Below, piece after piece: positions 32,962 to 45,400 of a stretch of DNA of 64,000 bases. Position 1 is the stretch's first letter. Each line of letters opens with the position of its first letter. The translations under genes were made by a program, and so were the position numbers. The notes under the pieces are model-generated. The model was not told the origin of the DNA and ran no database searches. It was given only the letters and a program-made list of their open reading frames with translations. The DNA is from Diphasiastrum complanatum (taxonomy: Eukaryota; Streptophyta; Lycopodiopsida; Lycopodiales; Lycopodiaceae): positions 48,783,201 through 48,847,200 of the forward strand of contig CM055110.1 of the NCBI GenBank assembly GCA_029204225.1. The letters are read 5' to 3'.

Positions 32962-34211
32962 AAGTCTCCTGTTGATGATAAATCTGAAATATGTTGGTAG
33001 ATCGGTTTGTAATAGCATGAGCTCTATTATGATAAAATCAAGCTTCCAATGCTCTTCCACCTCAAACATAGTAAAAAATTCCTCATTGTAGATAATGCTT
33101 ATCTCCATTCGGTTTGTGTGACCATTTAGTTCAAAGTCTCGATCCAATGGTAGCCATGTACCTTCAATTTTCTTATATCTCTGGTAGCTAAATGTGAGAC
33201 TGAGCATTTGCTTGTAGATATGATAACAAAAGATCATTGAGGACTTTTTAATCCTGCATTCTATGTCATTATTTGTTTTACTATCCCAGCCTTGATCCAT
33301 GAGATCTGACAAAGTCTCATCTGATAAATCCTTGCAAACAAATAAAGTTGGTGTCCTACGAACACTAGCACTCGAGAAATAATCAACAAATATATGTAAT
33401 GAGATAAACCAACTTAGGTGAACAGTTTTCGAGCCTATGCTTATCTTCATAGCATTTCTAATATCCATGAGTAGCTTGCATCTCAAGGATTCAGAAACAA
33501 TGCTGTCAGGAGTAGGCCACTCATCAGTTTGAAAACTAGGCAATGGAATTGCTTCGAGCTTGCCAAAACTTCCATCTGTTTGTGGCGTATATAAAGATTC
33601 ATAAAATAAGATACCACAATCTGCAAGTTCCTTTGGACTTCTTCCTCTGTATTGTAGCTTTCCAACATCAGAGTGAATCACGTCTAATATTCCTGCAAGT
33701 GATTGTGCGGGCTCCCATTCACTTATGCATGATGGATATAAATCTGAAAGAAAAAAACAATGTTGAGGCATTTAAATCATAATCTGAAGAGCATCTATAA
33801 AGAAAATCACCTATGATTGTTGTAGAGTGCATATGTTTTGATATACTTACAATTACATTTTTGATGATCATGAGGATTGATATCATGTACTTTGATTTCT
33901 GAATGCATATATACATGTACTAAGACTTCTGATATAGATTGACCTCCCGGGGTAGTCTTAAACTCCAAAATTTTTGCTTTTCAATAAGATTTGTAAGTCA
34001 TTTTTGCTCTTTTCTTTTGTCGAAAATTGCCCTTTGATGATGGATGCAGCAATACCCATGAGTTCTTCGTATATTTTGTTGGCTTCCAGTTATCAGCTTC
34101 ATCTTTCTCATTGTAAAGAATCACAGACTCGATTGTAGATCTGGGTCTCCTTGACATTGCTATTTTCAAAGCTTGGGCGCCAAAAATCTCTCTAATATGA
34201 TAACTATACAT
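32962..34211 (-). pseudogene. Gene D, copy 2: unknown protein, possibly BAH-like
   Basis: Exon 1 is 34,211-33,851 and exon 2 is 33,743-32,962; splice sites are the same as in copy 1. Exon 2 is fully open in this copy (GILDVIHSDVGKLQYRGRS, FVDYFSSASVRRTPTLFVC, KIEGTWLPLDRDFELNGHTN). Exon 1 has one stop, TGA in place of the TGG of the SYWKAKI block near 33,980. Together the copies show that the ancestral gene was open over both exons. See copy 1 for the tentative domain reading. Confidence 0.5.
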
Positions 34212-34705
34212 ACTATATTTCTATAATGCATAAGTCCATGGCCCAATGAGCACTTGTAAATAATCTATTTTGGAATAAACTAGACTTTGGGCCATATGAT
34301 TAAAATAATATCAAAAGGCCAAAGTTTAAGTTAAACTTAGTAAGGTGGGGTTGATTCTTTGTGCGCTGTAGATTAGTTTGTGTTTCTTGTAAAGGGTGTG
34401 AATTTCAGTCCCACCTCCTTGCAAGTAGTCAATAGGAAACAAGAGGCAATGGACACCCCAAAGATAAAAAGACACCTATTGTATACCATTAAGAGATTAA
34501 TACTATTTTGAATAAGGAAAACTCTACTCACTTGTTGCCTCTCCTCTCTTGTGTCTCCTCTACTCTCATCTCCTCTCTCGTGTCTCCTCTCCTCTCCTCT
34601 TCTCCATCTCTCTTTCCCTCTCTACTTGTTCTTGATCTCTCTCTTCCTCCTCTTCTTGGAAGATCCAAACACTCACTCACACACACACTCTCTCTCTCTC
34701 TCTCA
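34212..34705. promoter_or_regulatory. Upstream region of gene D and CT tract, copy 2
   Basis: It carries the CCATGGCCCAATGAGCACTT block at about 34,235-34,254, then sequence with a handful of differences from copy 1, then the CT-rich tract (34,528-34,705). No gene. Confidence 0.4.
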
Positions 34706-36220
34706 ATGTAGATGGTTGATTTTAGCATAGATATGAATGGTGTTTTGATGTTTCAAGGTATGTTAGAAATTAGGATATGCTCCTTTGTGTTATTGTCTAG
34801 AAATGTAAATATTGTAGATAAGTTTTGATTTGCTTTGTCTTTTTCCCTTTCTTGGCATTTCTTTGCTGTAAATAGCTAGAGGTCTTTATTGCAATCTATG
34901 GGTTCGATTCTGGTTTTGATCTGAGTGCTAGGCTTGACCACTATACTACTATGTTGAGAAAGCCAGTGGGTGCGAAGAACAAGCGAACGTTGGTTGTGAG
35001 AAACGCTCTGATGCTGTTTGGCGTCGTTGCCCGGCTTGCAAAACATAACTCTCAAACCTGTCATAAAAATACTTTCGGACCTTTACTTCTATGACATGAA
35101 ACCGGGTTTCATTGTGGATGAAGGAATAGCCATCCTGCTATGTTCACCAGTTAACTAGCGCACTGTGAGCAATTGTTGTAGCAGATCATTGTAGGCCATC
35201 ATCGCCCTCTCTCTACAGTCATTTAGACATTCGTGAGGCTGTAAAACAAACCTGCAAAACCAGTTTTTTCCAACGTAAACAACCGTCGGATCTGAAAACA
35301 AAGAAACTGTTGGACTTGACCTCCTACCCAGCTCGTCGCTGCCAAACAAAAAATGATCCGAGTTGAAGTTCCATCCCAAACCTGTTCGATCTGAGAGCTT
35401 CAGAACAACCCAAAAAATCCATCGGATACAAAACGCTCCTATTAATTTTTGAAATTTGTGCGAACTCATCCCAGAATTTCAAGAAACCCACCGCCGCACC
35501 ACTGTCTTGCATCGCCAATCAAAATTCGAGTTCTTGAAATTTTTTTCGAGTTACTCGACTCTTGCATCCGCTGCTTTTTCGATTTTTTCGTTTTTTTCTA
35601 TTCTTTCGATTTTCGCATCCGTCGTTTTTTAGATTTTTTCGCCAACCTACAACAAATTTGCATCCGCCAACAATCTCCATCCACCAACTATTAAGCATTT
35701 CAATTTTTTCGAGTTTTCGAAATTTTTTCCATTTTTTTGAGTTTTCCGGTTTTTCAATATTCCAGTTTTTTTCGAATTTTACCAGTTTTCCGTCCGTCGT
35801 GCATCCGCCAACTGCCAAACAAAACCACAATCTTTTTTTTTTCTGAAAACTGCGCTCGACAAGATTTCTAAATTTAGCATTTTTTTGTGTTGCTCAGAAT
35901 TTTTTAGAGTTGCTCAACATTCTTTGAGTTGCTCAGGATTTTTTTCGAGTTGCTCTTTTCAAGTTTCAGCTTTTTTTGAGTTTCAGATTTTCGATTTTTT
36001 CGAGTTTCATATTTTCGAATTTTTCGAGTTTTAATAGTTTCGAAATTTTTTTGAGTCGTTCCGAATTTTTCGAGTCTCTTTAAATTTTTTTGAGTCTCTC
36101 TGACTTTTTTGAGTCTATCTGAAATTTTCGAGTCTCGCGTTGAAATTTTTCGAGTTCATTTTTTTCCAATTTTTCAACTTTTTTTAAATTTTCGAGTTTC
36201 TGGCATTTTTTTTCGAGTTT
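34706..36220. repeat. Identical segment and TTTTTCGAGTT array, copy 2
   Basis: 34,706-35,851 is the segment identical to copy 1 (13,545-14,690). From 35,512 onwards the T-rich TTCGAG array runs to about 36,220, with a few extra units (for example around 35,966-36,120) not present in copy 1. The array grows and shrinks while the segment left of it stays identical. No gene is proved. Confidence 0.6.
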
Positions 36221-36480
36221 AACCTCGGCTAAAATACCTTCGGTCACATATTTTAAAAAAAAAATTCTTGGTCAATGGTCAACTCTGACTGACAATATCT
36301 TGCAAACTACTCAGCCAAATTGGAGTGAGCGGGTTTGATGAACCTTTTAGGTGGATTTGAATGAACTTTTGAGCGGTTTTGACTGAAATTTTCAAAGTGT
36401 TTATTTCTTTGTGCAAGATGCATTGCAATATGACTACAAGTACACATCTAGTTGAGATTTAAGAAATTGCATCTTCTTCA

Positions 36481-39214
36481 ATGCTCCAAGGGCCATCTAT
36501 GGATTCTCCTATATACTATGTTGAGGATCCATACGAAATGTCAATTCCAGTGTATTGGTCGCACTTGCGTGGTCATGGAGCTATCCCGCTTGTCAGATGT
36601 TTTGGGTGTGGAGGTAGACATTGTAGAATTGAATGTCCTCATCGAAGTAATCCTATAGCATTTGCCACCTCTTGTGTTGACTGCGGAACAAAGCACCCTT
36701 GTTTGGATTGTCCATTACGTCCACCGTCCGTCGTTCATACTCAGTTCAAGATGCTCAAGTCCTACTGGTTTGTAGAAACCAATGCAATATTCAAAAAGAA
36801 AAATCCAGATGTCAGGGACGTGTATGTCAAATGCACAATAGTTGACACAGTCCGTTGTGAAAAAGGTGAAACGCAAGGAACCAGTGTTTCAAGAAGTTTC
36901 TCATGGCGAGCAATGACAGCACAACCAATCTTCAGCTTGCCAAATGGAAGATCAAAAAACAAAAAAATTATTCAAAGAATGGATGGATGAGCAGATGCTT
37001 CACTATCCACAATGGTGGCGACATAATAAGCTACCTAATATGGAGCAAACCGTCAGATGTGAAATCAACTGATTCCATCTCCACATAGAAATATGGATAA
37101 CTGCAAACGAATATGGAAGCACATATTGTCCTACCAACGGGACTTTAAGAGAAAAACTTGGAAACCTGAGTACGTACCTACAAAAGTATACGAAGAAGAA
37201 ATCTATGTACCTAGCGGACGTGTACTTTTTGTGGCTTGATGCAAATAAGCTTGAAGACACAAAACACAATTTTTGCGCAACTTCTAATGAAGTTCTAGAT
37301 TGTTGGCCACTAGATCAATTCAAGGATTCCTACTTTAATTGGTTAAAGCTAATAAGACACGAGGATTCAAAAGAAGCTTTCAACCATTGGTGGAGAACAA
37401 GAAGGAAAGTCAACGAAAAAAATTGACGATGTGGTAAATATATTGGCATGACATCAAGGATTTCCACCAAGTCGAGAACTCTTCATGCCTGCAAAGGAAC
37501 ATCTACAAAGTTTTTTGATTTCATGTCTATAAACAACCACATTGAGCTACCAAAGCGAAACGTTCTCCACTGGATGTTGCAGAAGGGGTACACATGGAAG
37601 GATGAGCAATCAACGGCTAAGGAGGACGGAGCCAGCACATCTATATCTCCCAATAAACAAAGTGTAGAGGAACAAGTGTTAAAAAGGATAGATCAGAATG
37701 AAGCTGAATTAAACGTGAATGGTTCTGAGAGGGGATGTTTCAAGCAAATGCCACTTGTTTTAGAGAAAATGAGCTTCAACTACGAATTCAACCAAGCAGT
37801 GTCGATCTAAAGCAATCTGCTCTTGCTATTCAATTTTGAACTACCATGTCCAATGGAACAGTTGCTACTCAAGCACACCAACATATGCATCAACATCCAG
37901 AGGCACATGCACCTACAACATGTGAAATGTACTTGAACACAGCTTCTCACACAACAAGACCTCAACTAGTGAATTCAAGCGAAGTTGTTCATGCGCCATG
38001 CAGTCAAAGGGTCTATTTAAATGGAAATGCTTATCAATCTTTATATTATCCTGCAGAAACAAATGAATATATTTCTCATTCGACATTTCATGATGAATAT
38101 CAATACCAAGATCAGAATGATTCATCAATCTCTCCAATCTATCTCGACTACATTTACGTATACAACTCTTGCGATGGATATGCAGAGAGTAACCATTCTA
38201 TACCAAGTACATATTTCAAGTGGTTGTCTCAAATACACAATCAAGACGCCATACAATTATGATTGGTGGTATACCAGATGCTTTCAACCAAACTGCCACG
38301 CTCAAGGACTATTCATCTAAAACACCCTCTTACAGATTTGCATTACTTCCAGCCAGAAGTGGACTACAATTTTAGCAATGACTCCTTTTTCTCTCTATAT
38401 ATTTGGTTTTTTCAGAAAAAAACCTTGTAAATTCCTATCTCGCGGCTTTTACCTATTCTTTAAAATATTCTTTTATGGGCCTCACCACTACGTTATTTAT
38501 TTCAATTTATTCTACTTTACATTTCTCATCGAAGCTTTCTTGAGTGCCCTAAAAAAAAAATGAGTGAAAAAAAGAAAGGTGCGAGATATAGAGTGACATT
38601 TCTATTTCTTACGCTATTTTATTACTTTTCTTCTTCTTTAGTTTCTAGTATTTTCTGGGTCACAAGCCATTTAGGCCATGTACATTCAAGAATTCTCTAT
38701 GGATCAATGATCCTACAAAGCTCATGAAGCATGGTAACGAGTCATTATCTATTACTTTGTCTATGTTCTACAACGAAGTGGCTATTGGCCTAATCAACCT
38801 CAAGTTGCTAATTTTCCACTTGTAACACAACTCTCAAACAGATGGCAAAGATGCTTCAATTTTCAATGTCCAAGATTCAAATGGGAATGTGCAATTAAGT
38901 CAAAGATTTGAGGCCAATAGAAAGCAGTTGCTCCTCAACGACATATTCAATCGAATGCAAGGTTTCAGTTTCTCACAACAAGAAAGAAACACAATTTTCT
39001 AATAAGCTGTTGGTTTTACGCAAGCGATAAAATATCTACGCTATTCCAACTGCAAAGTCTTCACAAGTCACCGATAGAGTCATCTTCAATAAGTCTCCTC
39101 ATCCAATATTGCAGAAGGACCTGAAGTTGTTTGAGAAGGGAGCAATGTTGGCAGATTCCTTGAGGCCAACATTAACAATAAGTTGCGAGGGTCATGGCAT
39201 CTTGTGTGCGTAAG
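36481..39214 (+). pseudogene. Gene E, copy 2: cysteine-rich protein of unknown function
   Basis: From ATG 36,481 the first frame is 169 codons (to 36,990): MLQGPSMDSPIYYVEDPYEM, then CFGCGGRHCRIECPH and SCVDCGTKHPCLDCP, two Cys/His clusters that look zinc-binding, then NAIFKKKNPDVRDVYVKC. Coding resumes in shifted frames: HYPQWWRHNKLPN, a Trp-rich AFNHWWRTRRKV (37,205-37,426), a stretch rich in Ser, Gln and Asn (37,448-38,262) and a last exon-like part, QDSNGNVQLSQRFEANRKQL (about 38,865-38,925), to a TAA near 39,214. Introns probably explain some frame changes, mutations others. Zinc clusters plus Trp motifs could mean a DNA- or RNA-binding element protein; I cannot name it. Confidence 0.55.
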
Positions 39215-39419
39215 ACCATGGTCCAATGAGCACTTGTAAAAAATCTATTTTGGAATAGAAGCATGATTTCTAAGTTTATAATGAAGGCTCATAGGAGCCT
39301 ATAAAGAAGGCTTATTTCTAAGTCTATAATGAAGGCTCAGAAGAATCTATATGGATTGGGACTAGGCCAAGGGACTGATCACCCTATTGACCTTATTCAC
39401 CATAATTGAAGATGAGCAA
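39215..39419 (+). repeat. Right terminus of the multi-gene unit
   Basis: It begins with the 46-bp block also found upstream of gene D (CCATGGTCCAATGAGCACTT at 39,217), then repeated TTATAATGAAGGCTCA(T/G)A(G/A)-type motifs, and ends GGTCAATAGGGTGATCA-inverted sequence and GATGAGCAA at 39,419. The same end occurs at 915 and 16,876 with unrelated outer flanks. Confidence 0.65.
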
Positions 39420-39985
39420 TTATGCTTCATGAGCTTATTCTTAGATTTATAAAAAGTTCTGTTACTATTATTTTGCGTTTAGATGCATGCATGCATTAAG
39501 TCCTTCTAAACTTTTACATATGTGCATTACTCTAATGGTTTCCTTTGCATGTAACTGTAGTTTGCTTATTTCCAATTGCATGTCAAATTTCTAGAATTCT
39601 TCATCATTGCATATTGAAAGAATTAAGTTTTATGAAAAAAATCCTATGCTTTTGATAAGCTAGAATAAAAAGCAAGTCCATTGAAAGGAATCAAGTTCGT
39701 GTCCAACTTTTTATGACCATTTGGGAATCCAATGTATATGTAATTGGCAAAGACCAATTGGTTTTGCATAATACAAAGATATCCTTCAAGGGGGGTCCCC
39801 ATCTTGACCCATCAATGCTTTAAATGTTGCATGTGAATAATTTTGTGCATGAATTTTTGTGATTGCAAGTTTTATTTTCAAGCCTAAGTTTGATTTCATT
39901 CAAGATGATTCACGACTTGTTCTTATAAAAGTAAAGACTATAAGTTTATGGGTCTAAAGATTGTAGGGAAGCCCTCCCTTGAGGT
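39420..39985. other. No gene recognised
   Basis: AT-rich sequence between the unit terminus and decayed gypsy DNA. No long frame, repeat or RNA gene seen. Confidence 0.4.
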
Positions 39986-39989
39986 TCAC

Positions 39990-41250
39990 ATGTAGACAAC
40001 AACAGCTCCAAAGCAAGTGTCACAAAACTATGATGTAGCTCTTTCGTGAGGAAGAAGCTAGGCGGATAGGTCCCACGAAATCTATCCCTCACTTCTCAAA
40101 TGGTAGACAAGCTTGTATACGGATGAGAGACTCTATCTTCCTTGGGATTTGTTCTTTGGCAGATGTCTCATCGCTTTACATAGTCATGAGAATCTCTGAA
40201 CAAGGTTGGCCACCAGTATCCTGCCCTCAATATCTTTTGTCCCGTCAGTCGTCCAACAAAGTGGCCTCCACATGTAGAGTCATGGCACTCTTCTAAAATG
40301 AATGCAACCTCATCTTGGAAATCTTAATGCTTATAACCTGAGTTTATGCCTTTCTTGCGAGATGTAGGTGGTTGGAATTTATAATGTGGATAGGTAGTTG
40401 GCTAGATTGCTATACCATCTAGGGATCAACTCTATATCTACTTTGTAGAGCTCTCTCGAATGCTCATCCTCCCAACTATCGCTCTCTTCCTTTAGATTTC
40501 CCAATTAACAGATGCAATCATTCAAACCATGGAGTCTAGGTGGTTTACTCTTCAAAATATATTCTTGAAGAGAGGTTATTCACCTAGGTAATTTACTTGG
40601 AGGTGCAACTGCATAAGCTATGAAGAGACATACTTTCTCAACCTTCGAAGAGACATACTTTCTCAACCTTCATGTAGTTCAGTTCTGAAATATTGAGTTT
40701 TCTCCCAACAAATATAATCGAATGATATTTCTTATCCCATATCTGAGCCAAACAACAGTTTATGCAAGTCTCAATGGCGCTAGTGAAAACAATGAACTTT
40801 TTGTCATAACAAGGAGGTTTCAAAATAGAAGTTGTGGCTAGAGCTTCTTTCAGATCTCTAAAGGCTATCTCACAGTAGTCTATCCAATCCCATACTATGT
40901 CTTTTTTAGTGATCCATTAAGGGGATAGGCTATGGTATGACAAGCCATCACATAGGGTCTATAATATCTGATACCTTGCAAAGAGAATTGTAATTGTGTG
41001 GTAGAGCCATCAAAGCTAGGAGTAGTTTGATCTTTTTAGGGTCGGTAGCTATTCCATATTGATTGATAACATGGCCCAACAATACTCTATATGGTACACC
41101 AAACACACACTTGTTTGCATTCATGGCAATATAGGTAGTAGTCCAATTGATCAAAGAACTCTCAATACTCTCAAGAATGTATCGATAGAAAGGCATGAAG
41201 CTACAAATACTTTGTAGAGAGAAACTCTCCACCTATGATCCAATCTTTTA
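39990..41250 (-). pseudogene. Gypsy pol remnant 1 (RT end, RNase H, integrase finger)
   Basis: On the minus strand the order is RT C-terminus (NKCVFGVPYRVLLGHVINQY at 41,050-41,110), RNase H (AIETCINCCLAQIWDKKYHS, 40,638-40,823), and an integrase zinc-binding region (CGGHFVGRLTGQKILRAGYW with a downstream Cys pair, about 40,180-40,300). The order is normal for Ty3/gypsy, but many stops and indels make it dead. Confidence 0.75.
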
Positions 41251-41449
41251 CTTCATACACGATGAGAGGGTCATAACCATGCAAAGGTAAGCATCCAAAC
41301 ATGAAATGTCACTAATATTTTTCTCATAACAATCAATCCTCATGACTCAAAACATACACTGAATCCAAAAATTTAGACTGAGGACATCTCTAGTCATTTC
41401 TCTCTCTTTTTCAAGGGGAATCCCCAAGTCTATGTAGGAGATGGGGAGG

Positions 41450-42060
41450 ATTTGCCACTTGGAATGATGCCAACAAATGTTGATGGCTCATAATCACATC
41501 ATAAAGACTCACTTGCCTAAGGCCCATGTGATTTCGTCATTTATCTTTTATTACCCATTAATTGGCATCTTGCATTCTATTGGTCCACATCTTGACTTTT
41601 GTATTCTCGAAGGATGGTGAAGAGGCGACTTGCTACTTTGCCATTTTCCATTCTCCTTTAGAAAGGCAAGGCCCTCTATATTTTGGTCAAGGGACAGTAG
41701 CCCTTGCATCAACAATTCGAACTGCCTTGTTTCTAGCCACTTGGTGAGATAATCTGTAGCCACGATGATATGTCGGGCTTGTGAACTTCTTGATGCTGGA
41801 TGGATGGGACTGATGTAGTCCAATCCCACTTTTCAAATAATGCTTGAGCTAGAACTAGATGTAATATATCATAGTTTAGTCTTCTCGGTCTTATAGCTCA
41901 TTGGGACACATCACATTTTCTTAAGTATTCTTCCGTATCTTTATGAATTGCCGGCAACCAACATCCAGATTGCAAAATCTTGCGAACTGTTATATCAGAT
42001 GCAAAATGACCACCACCCCCATGCGATAACAATATGATTTGGGTGTTAGGGTTTAATCAA
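41450..42060 (-). pseudogene. Gypsy integrase remnant 2
   Basis: The minus strand gives GLDYISPIHPASRSSQARHI and IIVATDYLTKWLETRQ (41,730-41,829), the start of a gypsy integrase core, preceded (41,850-42,010) by decayed zinc-finger sequence. It closely resembles the remnant at 47,440-47,840 and belongs to the same family, which is different from remnant 1. Confidence 0.75.
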
Positions 42061-45000
42061 CTCCAAGAATTGGATTTTGAATCACAATCGGACTATGATG
42101 AATAGTCACAAAATAATTGATTTGTAAGTGAAGTCTCCCCTGTGCTCTACATAGATCGAATCACATTGATTTGAATCATCTGTTTTAGGATCGGTGTGAA
42201 AGGGTGATATTTCAAAATATTCTTCACTCAAATTTTCAAGAAAGTCGCACAACTCAAAATATCATTCTTCTTCATGAAGAAGTGGTAGATTTTTCGTGAA
42301 TTTCACTAATAACTCTGATTCATCAATTGAATCATTAAGTTTTACACAGTCATTGGAAATTTCACTTATGGGTGATTCCCCAAGAAATAAATTTCTATAC
42401 AAATTTTGTATGGCCTGAGAGTCATTCTCATCATAGAAAAAAAATCCTCATCGCACTAGGCGCGTGGGAATCATGATTATATTTTTTTCCATCAATCAAT
42501 TTTTTTTTTTAAAGGAACCTCCAACACATCCAGTATTGGTCTAGTTCTCAGTATGACACCTAATGACCCTACTTGCACAAACCACTGCGCCAAACAAACC
42601 TCACATTTTTCGGTGCTCAAGTCTTATCCAAAAAGACCTCGAGAGTCACTCATAAAACTGATACAAAAGAGGCTCCGATTGCCGCAAGGCATTCAAACCT
42701 TCACGGACAATTTGGATCAAACGAGCTTTTGGCTGTGCAAGTTAATGGTCAATTAAAGAGAACCATTTGAAAACACTTTCAAACAATAAACAAGAATTCG
42801 AAAGGAGCTCATGCTCCTCCCGACAGACGCACCACTGAAGGATTATAAAACGACCCCCAAATAGACTGCCAATCTAAGGAAATACTAACAGAAGTCGGTC
42901 TATACCACAATAACAGCTCAAGCTCCATTGGGTATGGAGTAAAAAATAAGGCCGCTCATGATCACAGGCACTTTCAATGGCAATCGACAAGGCAAATTCC
43001 TAACAGTCTACCAACATTTTCCAGATAGCCTAAGGAACTTTGAAATGGACAAGAGATCACGCGTGTAAGCTTTGGCTTTTGAGATACCAATGAGACGTAC
43101 AAGCATGACTCGTATATAAGCTGAAAATCACTTAACGAATAAGGTAAAACAAAGTTAGATTTTGGACAACCACCTAATCTTCATCTGAACCATTTGCATA
43201 GGCTTTGAAAATACTTGTTACTAGTGCATTCCGAGAAGAAATACAGATTCACCGACCTCCCCACATGCAGCAAAGGTGGCGGGCATTTTTAACTCGTCAA
43301 ACAAATACTAAACAAGTGTTTGCTTCACAATCAACTTAGCGGTTCCAACTAGTTGTTGGATCAATGATGTGTTGAGATCAAAGCCAATTAACGGATTCAA
43401 AGTCTAATCTATAACGATGCCATGGGTGTGCATAGCATAGGCAAGAGCGAAAGTGGGCCAGAGTTAAAGGAGTGGGTAAACTTGCAGACCAAAGTTATAA
43501 GAAAATCCAAAGGTAGACAACAGATCAGTTGGATAAAAGGAAGTGCGGACCCACAGGTAGGACAACGAACAAGCAAAACGAATTGGTGGGCGTTGGTGAG
43601 GGCACGACCTACACAAGAAGGGCAACCAGAAGGGGCCGCAGGGCACGAGATACGTCGTGGTTACAAACACAGCACAGACCAGCAATAGGAAGAGGACATC
43701 AATGCAGCAGTAGGGTGCAGATCCTCTCTTCACCTCCACGTAGGCGAATTAGATGAGGGTCGGACAGCACAAACAGACCGCAACAGGATAGGGCGCACTC
43801 AGGTAGAAAATGAGCAGCAAAGAAAGGCTGCAGGATCGTTGTAAGGTCTTTGGGCATAAGAAAGAATGGTTTGAAGTGTGCACGACCCACAGCAGGGTCG
43901 TAGGGTACATATTTGGTTGTGGGCGGTAAGTAGGATTTTTTTTCCTTAAACGCGTAATTAAAGAGTCTAAGTAAAGAGTGAAGGCCGATTGCACAGATTA
44001 CGCTACTGCACAGACACGAAGCCGATGAGAAAACTATAACCAAACTCTACGATCAAAGTAGAGATACAATAATAGCCATTAGCAGAAGCGGCGAACTCAA
44101 CAGGGCGCAAACCAACAGTTAACAGAGTTTTTTTTTCAGCATGCAAATAAAGGTAGGAATGGCCGCAAACAGGGCCGTGAACAACAGATGGCAAATTTAG
44201 GTGAGGGCGCAGACCATAGCAGACAGGTAGTGGTTTTTCCTTGCCACGCAGATAGAGTTAGGAATGGTCGCAGGCAAGGATAAGAGCCCAAAACCGGTAG
44301 CAGACTTTTGATAATGAGCAGGACAGGGCTGCAGATGGGGTAGCGATCTAGCAAACACTTTCCTTTGACAGCGATGGACAGGTCAAGAAACTGGCCAAAA
44401 TGAGCCATAGACAGCACAATTGGAGAACAAAGGCCATGGCAGTAGGGTGTAGAAATGAAAATATTTCCACTACTTACTTTCACATCACTTCAATCCTCAA
44501 GACCAGACGTAATCAAGGCTAAGGCACATTTGCTTAAACCAACTTCCTATGATTGGTGGTCTGATTTCAGGTTGTCATTTGGATCAAGAATCACAATGGA
44601 TTTTTATTCAAGACCTTCACTATCTTGAATCACTCATTTAACATAAACATTACAACATTCCTAACATCAAATAAACATTCTGCCATTCTGTCCACAGAAC
44701 TAAGGCATACATTTATCAGTATAGAAAAATGATATCTAGAACCATGAAGTGCAGAAAACAACAAAGTGCCTACAGCTCCACAGCCTGCAATCACGAGATT
44801 AGATGACTTCCAAATCCTCACAGCCGGCAACAAAATGTTATAGGCAGCTTTCAAAACCTCAAAACCTGCAACAAAGTGTTAGAGATGGCAGTCTCAAGAA
44901 ATAAATTTGTTGATGGACAACAAGTGATCTTCTAATCACCACAATCTGCAAACAAATGTTAGAGATGACAGAGAGATGCAATATGTAATCCCCACAATAC

Positions 45001-45400
45001 CAGGGCCTGCAATCACAATATTAAAAACTGCAAAAGCAAATAACACCAATTCTAATTCCACAAATGAGATGGTGAAAACACAATGCTAAAGATCAAACCA
45101 GTTAATCAATAGCAGTGAAATGGAATAGACAGCAAAATGGAAATGGATGAGAGTGGAAGGCACCTGGCTACAGCCTCTTCAGTTTTCCTCGTCTTCTCCA
45201 CACACTCCTTCTTGCACAAGCTCTCTCAAAAGCTCTCTCACACACACTCTCTCTCTTTCTCCAAGGAGATGACAATGAGAATGCCGTCCCACACCCCTCC
45301 CTATACGTAGGGGCTCAATGGGCAGGAGGTGCACCCCTTCAAGAAATGGGGCACCTCCTTATGACAAATTTATTTTTGACAAATATTTTGTTGAGGCAAA
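42061..45400. other. No gene recognised
   Basis: Moderately GC-richer sequence around 43.4-44.5 kb contains loosely repeated words such as GGAATGG(C/T)CGCA and CAACA(A)GTGTTAGAGATG-like blocks (44,860-44,970). Short frames on both strands carry no motifs. I see no LTR ends, tRNA-like structures or splice-supported exons. It may be the leader or gag side of a badly decayed retrotransposon. Confidence 0.35.

Larger units (their letters stand above)
27627..39419 (+). mobile_element. Multi-gene repeated unit, copy 2
   Basis: Collinear with copy 1 from 4,264 and complete to the right terminus GATGAGCAA at 39,419. Relative to copy 1 it lacks 2,179 bp (equivalent to 6,775-8,953), which removes the end of gene A, all of gene B and half of the left motif array. 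The order remaining is A (+, truncated), C (+), D (-), E (+). Gene E is in its original, uninverted arrangement here, which shows what copy 1 looked like before its inversion. Confidence 0.75.

Noticed and set aside
39395-39419. Helitron 3' end
   Set aside because: The terminus GATGAGCAA has no CTRR end and no hairpin just before it.
43422-44483. Cluster of frames of 75-115 codons
   Set aside because: No motif, both strands equally open, and no splice support; the GC-richer composition is enough to explain them.
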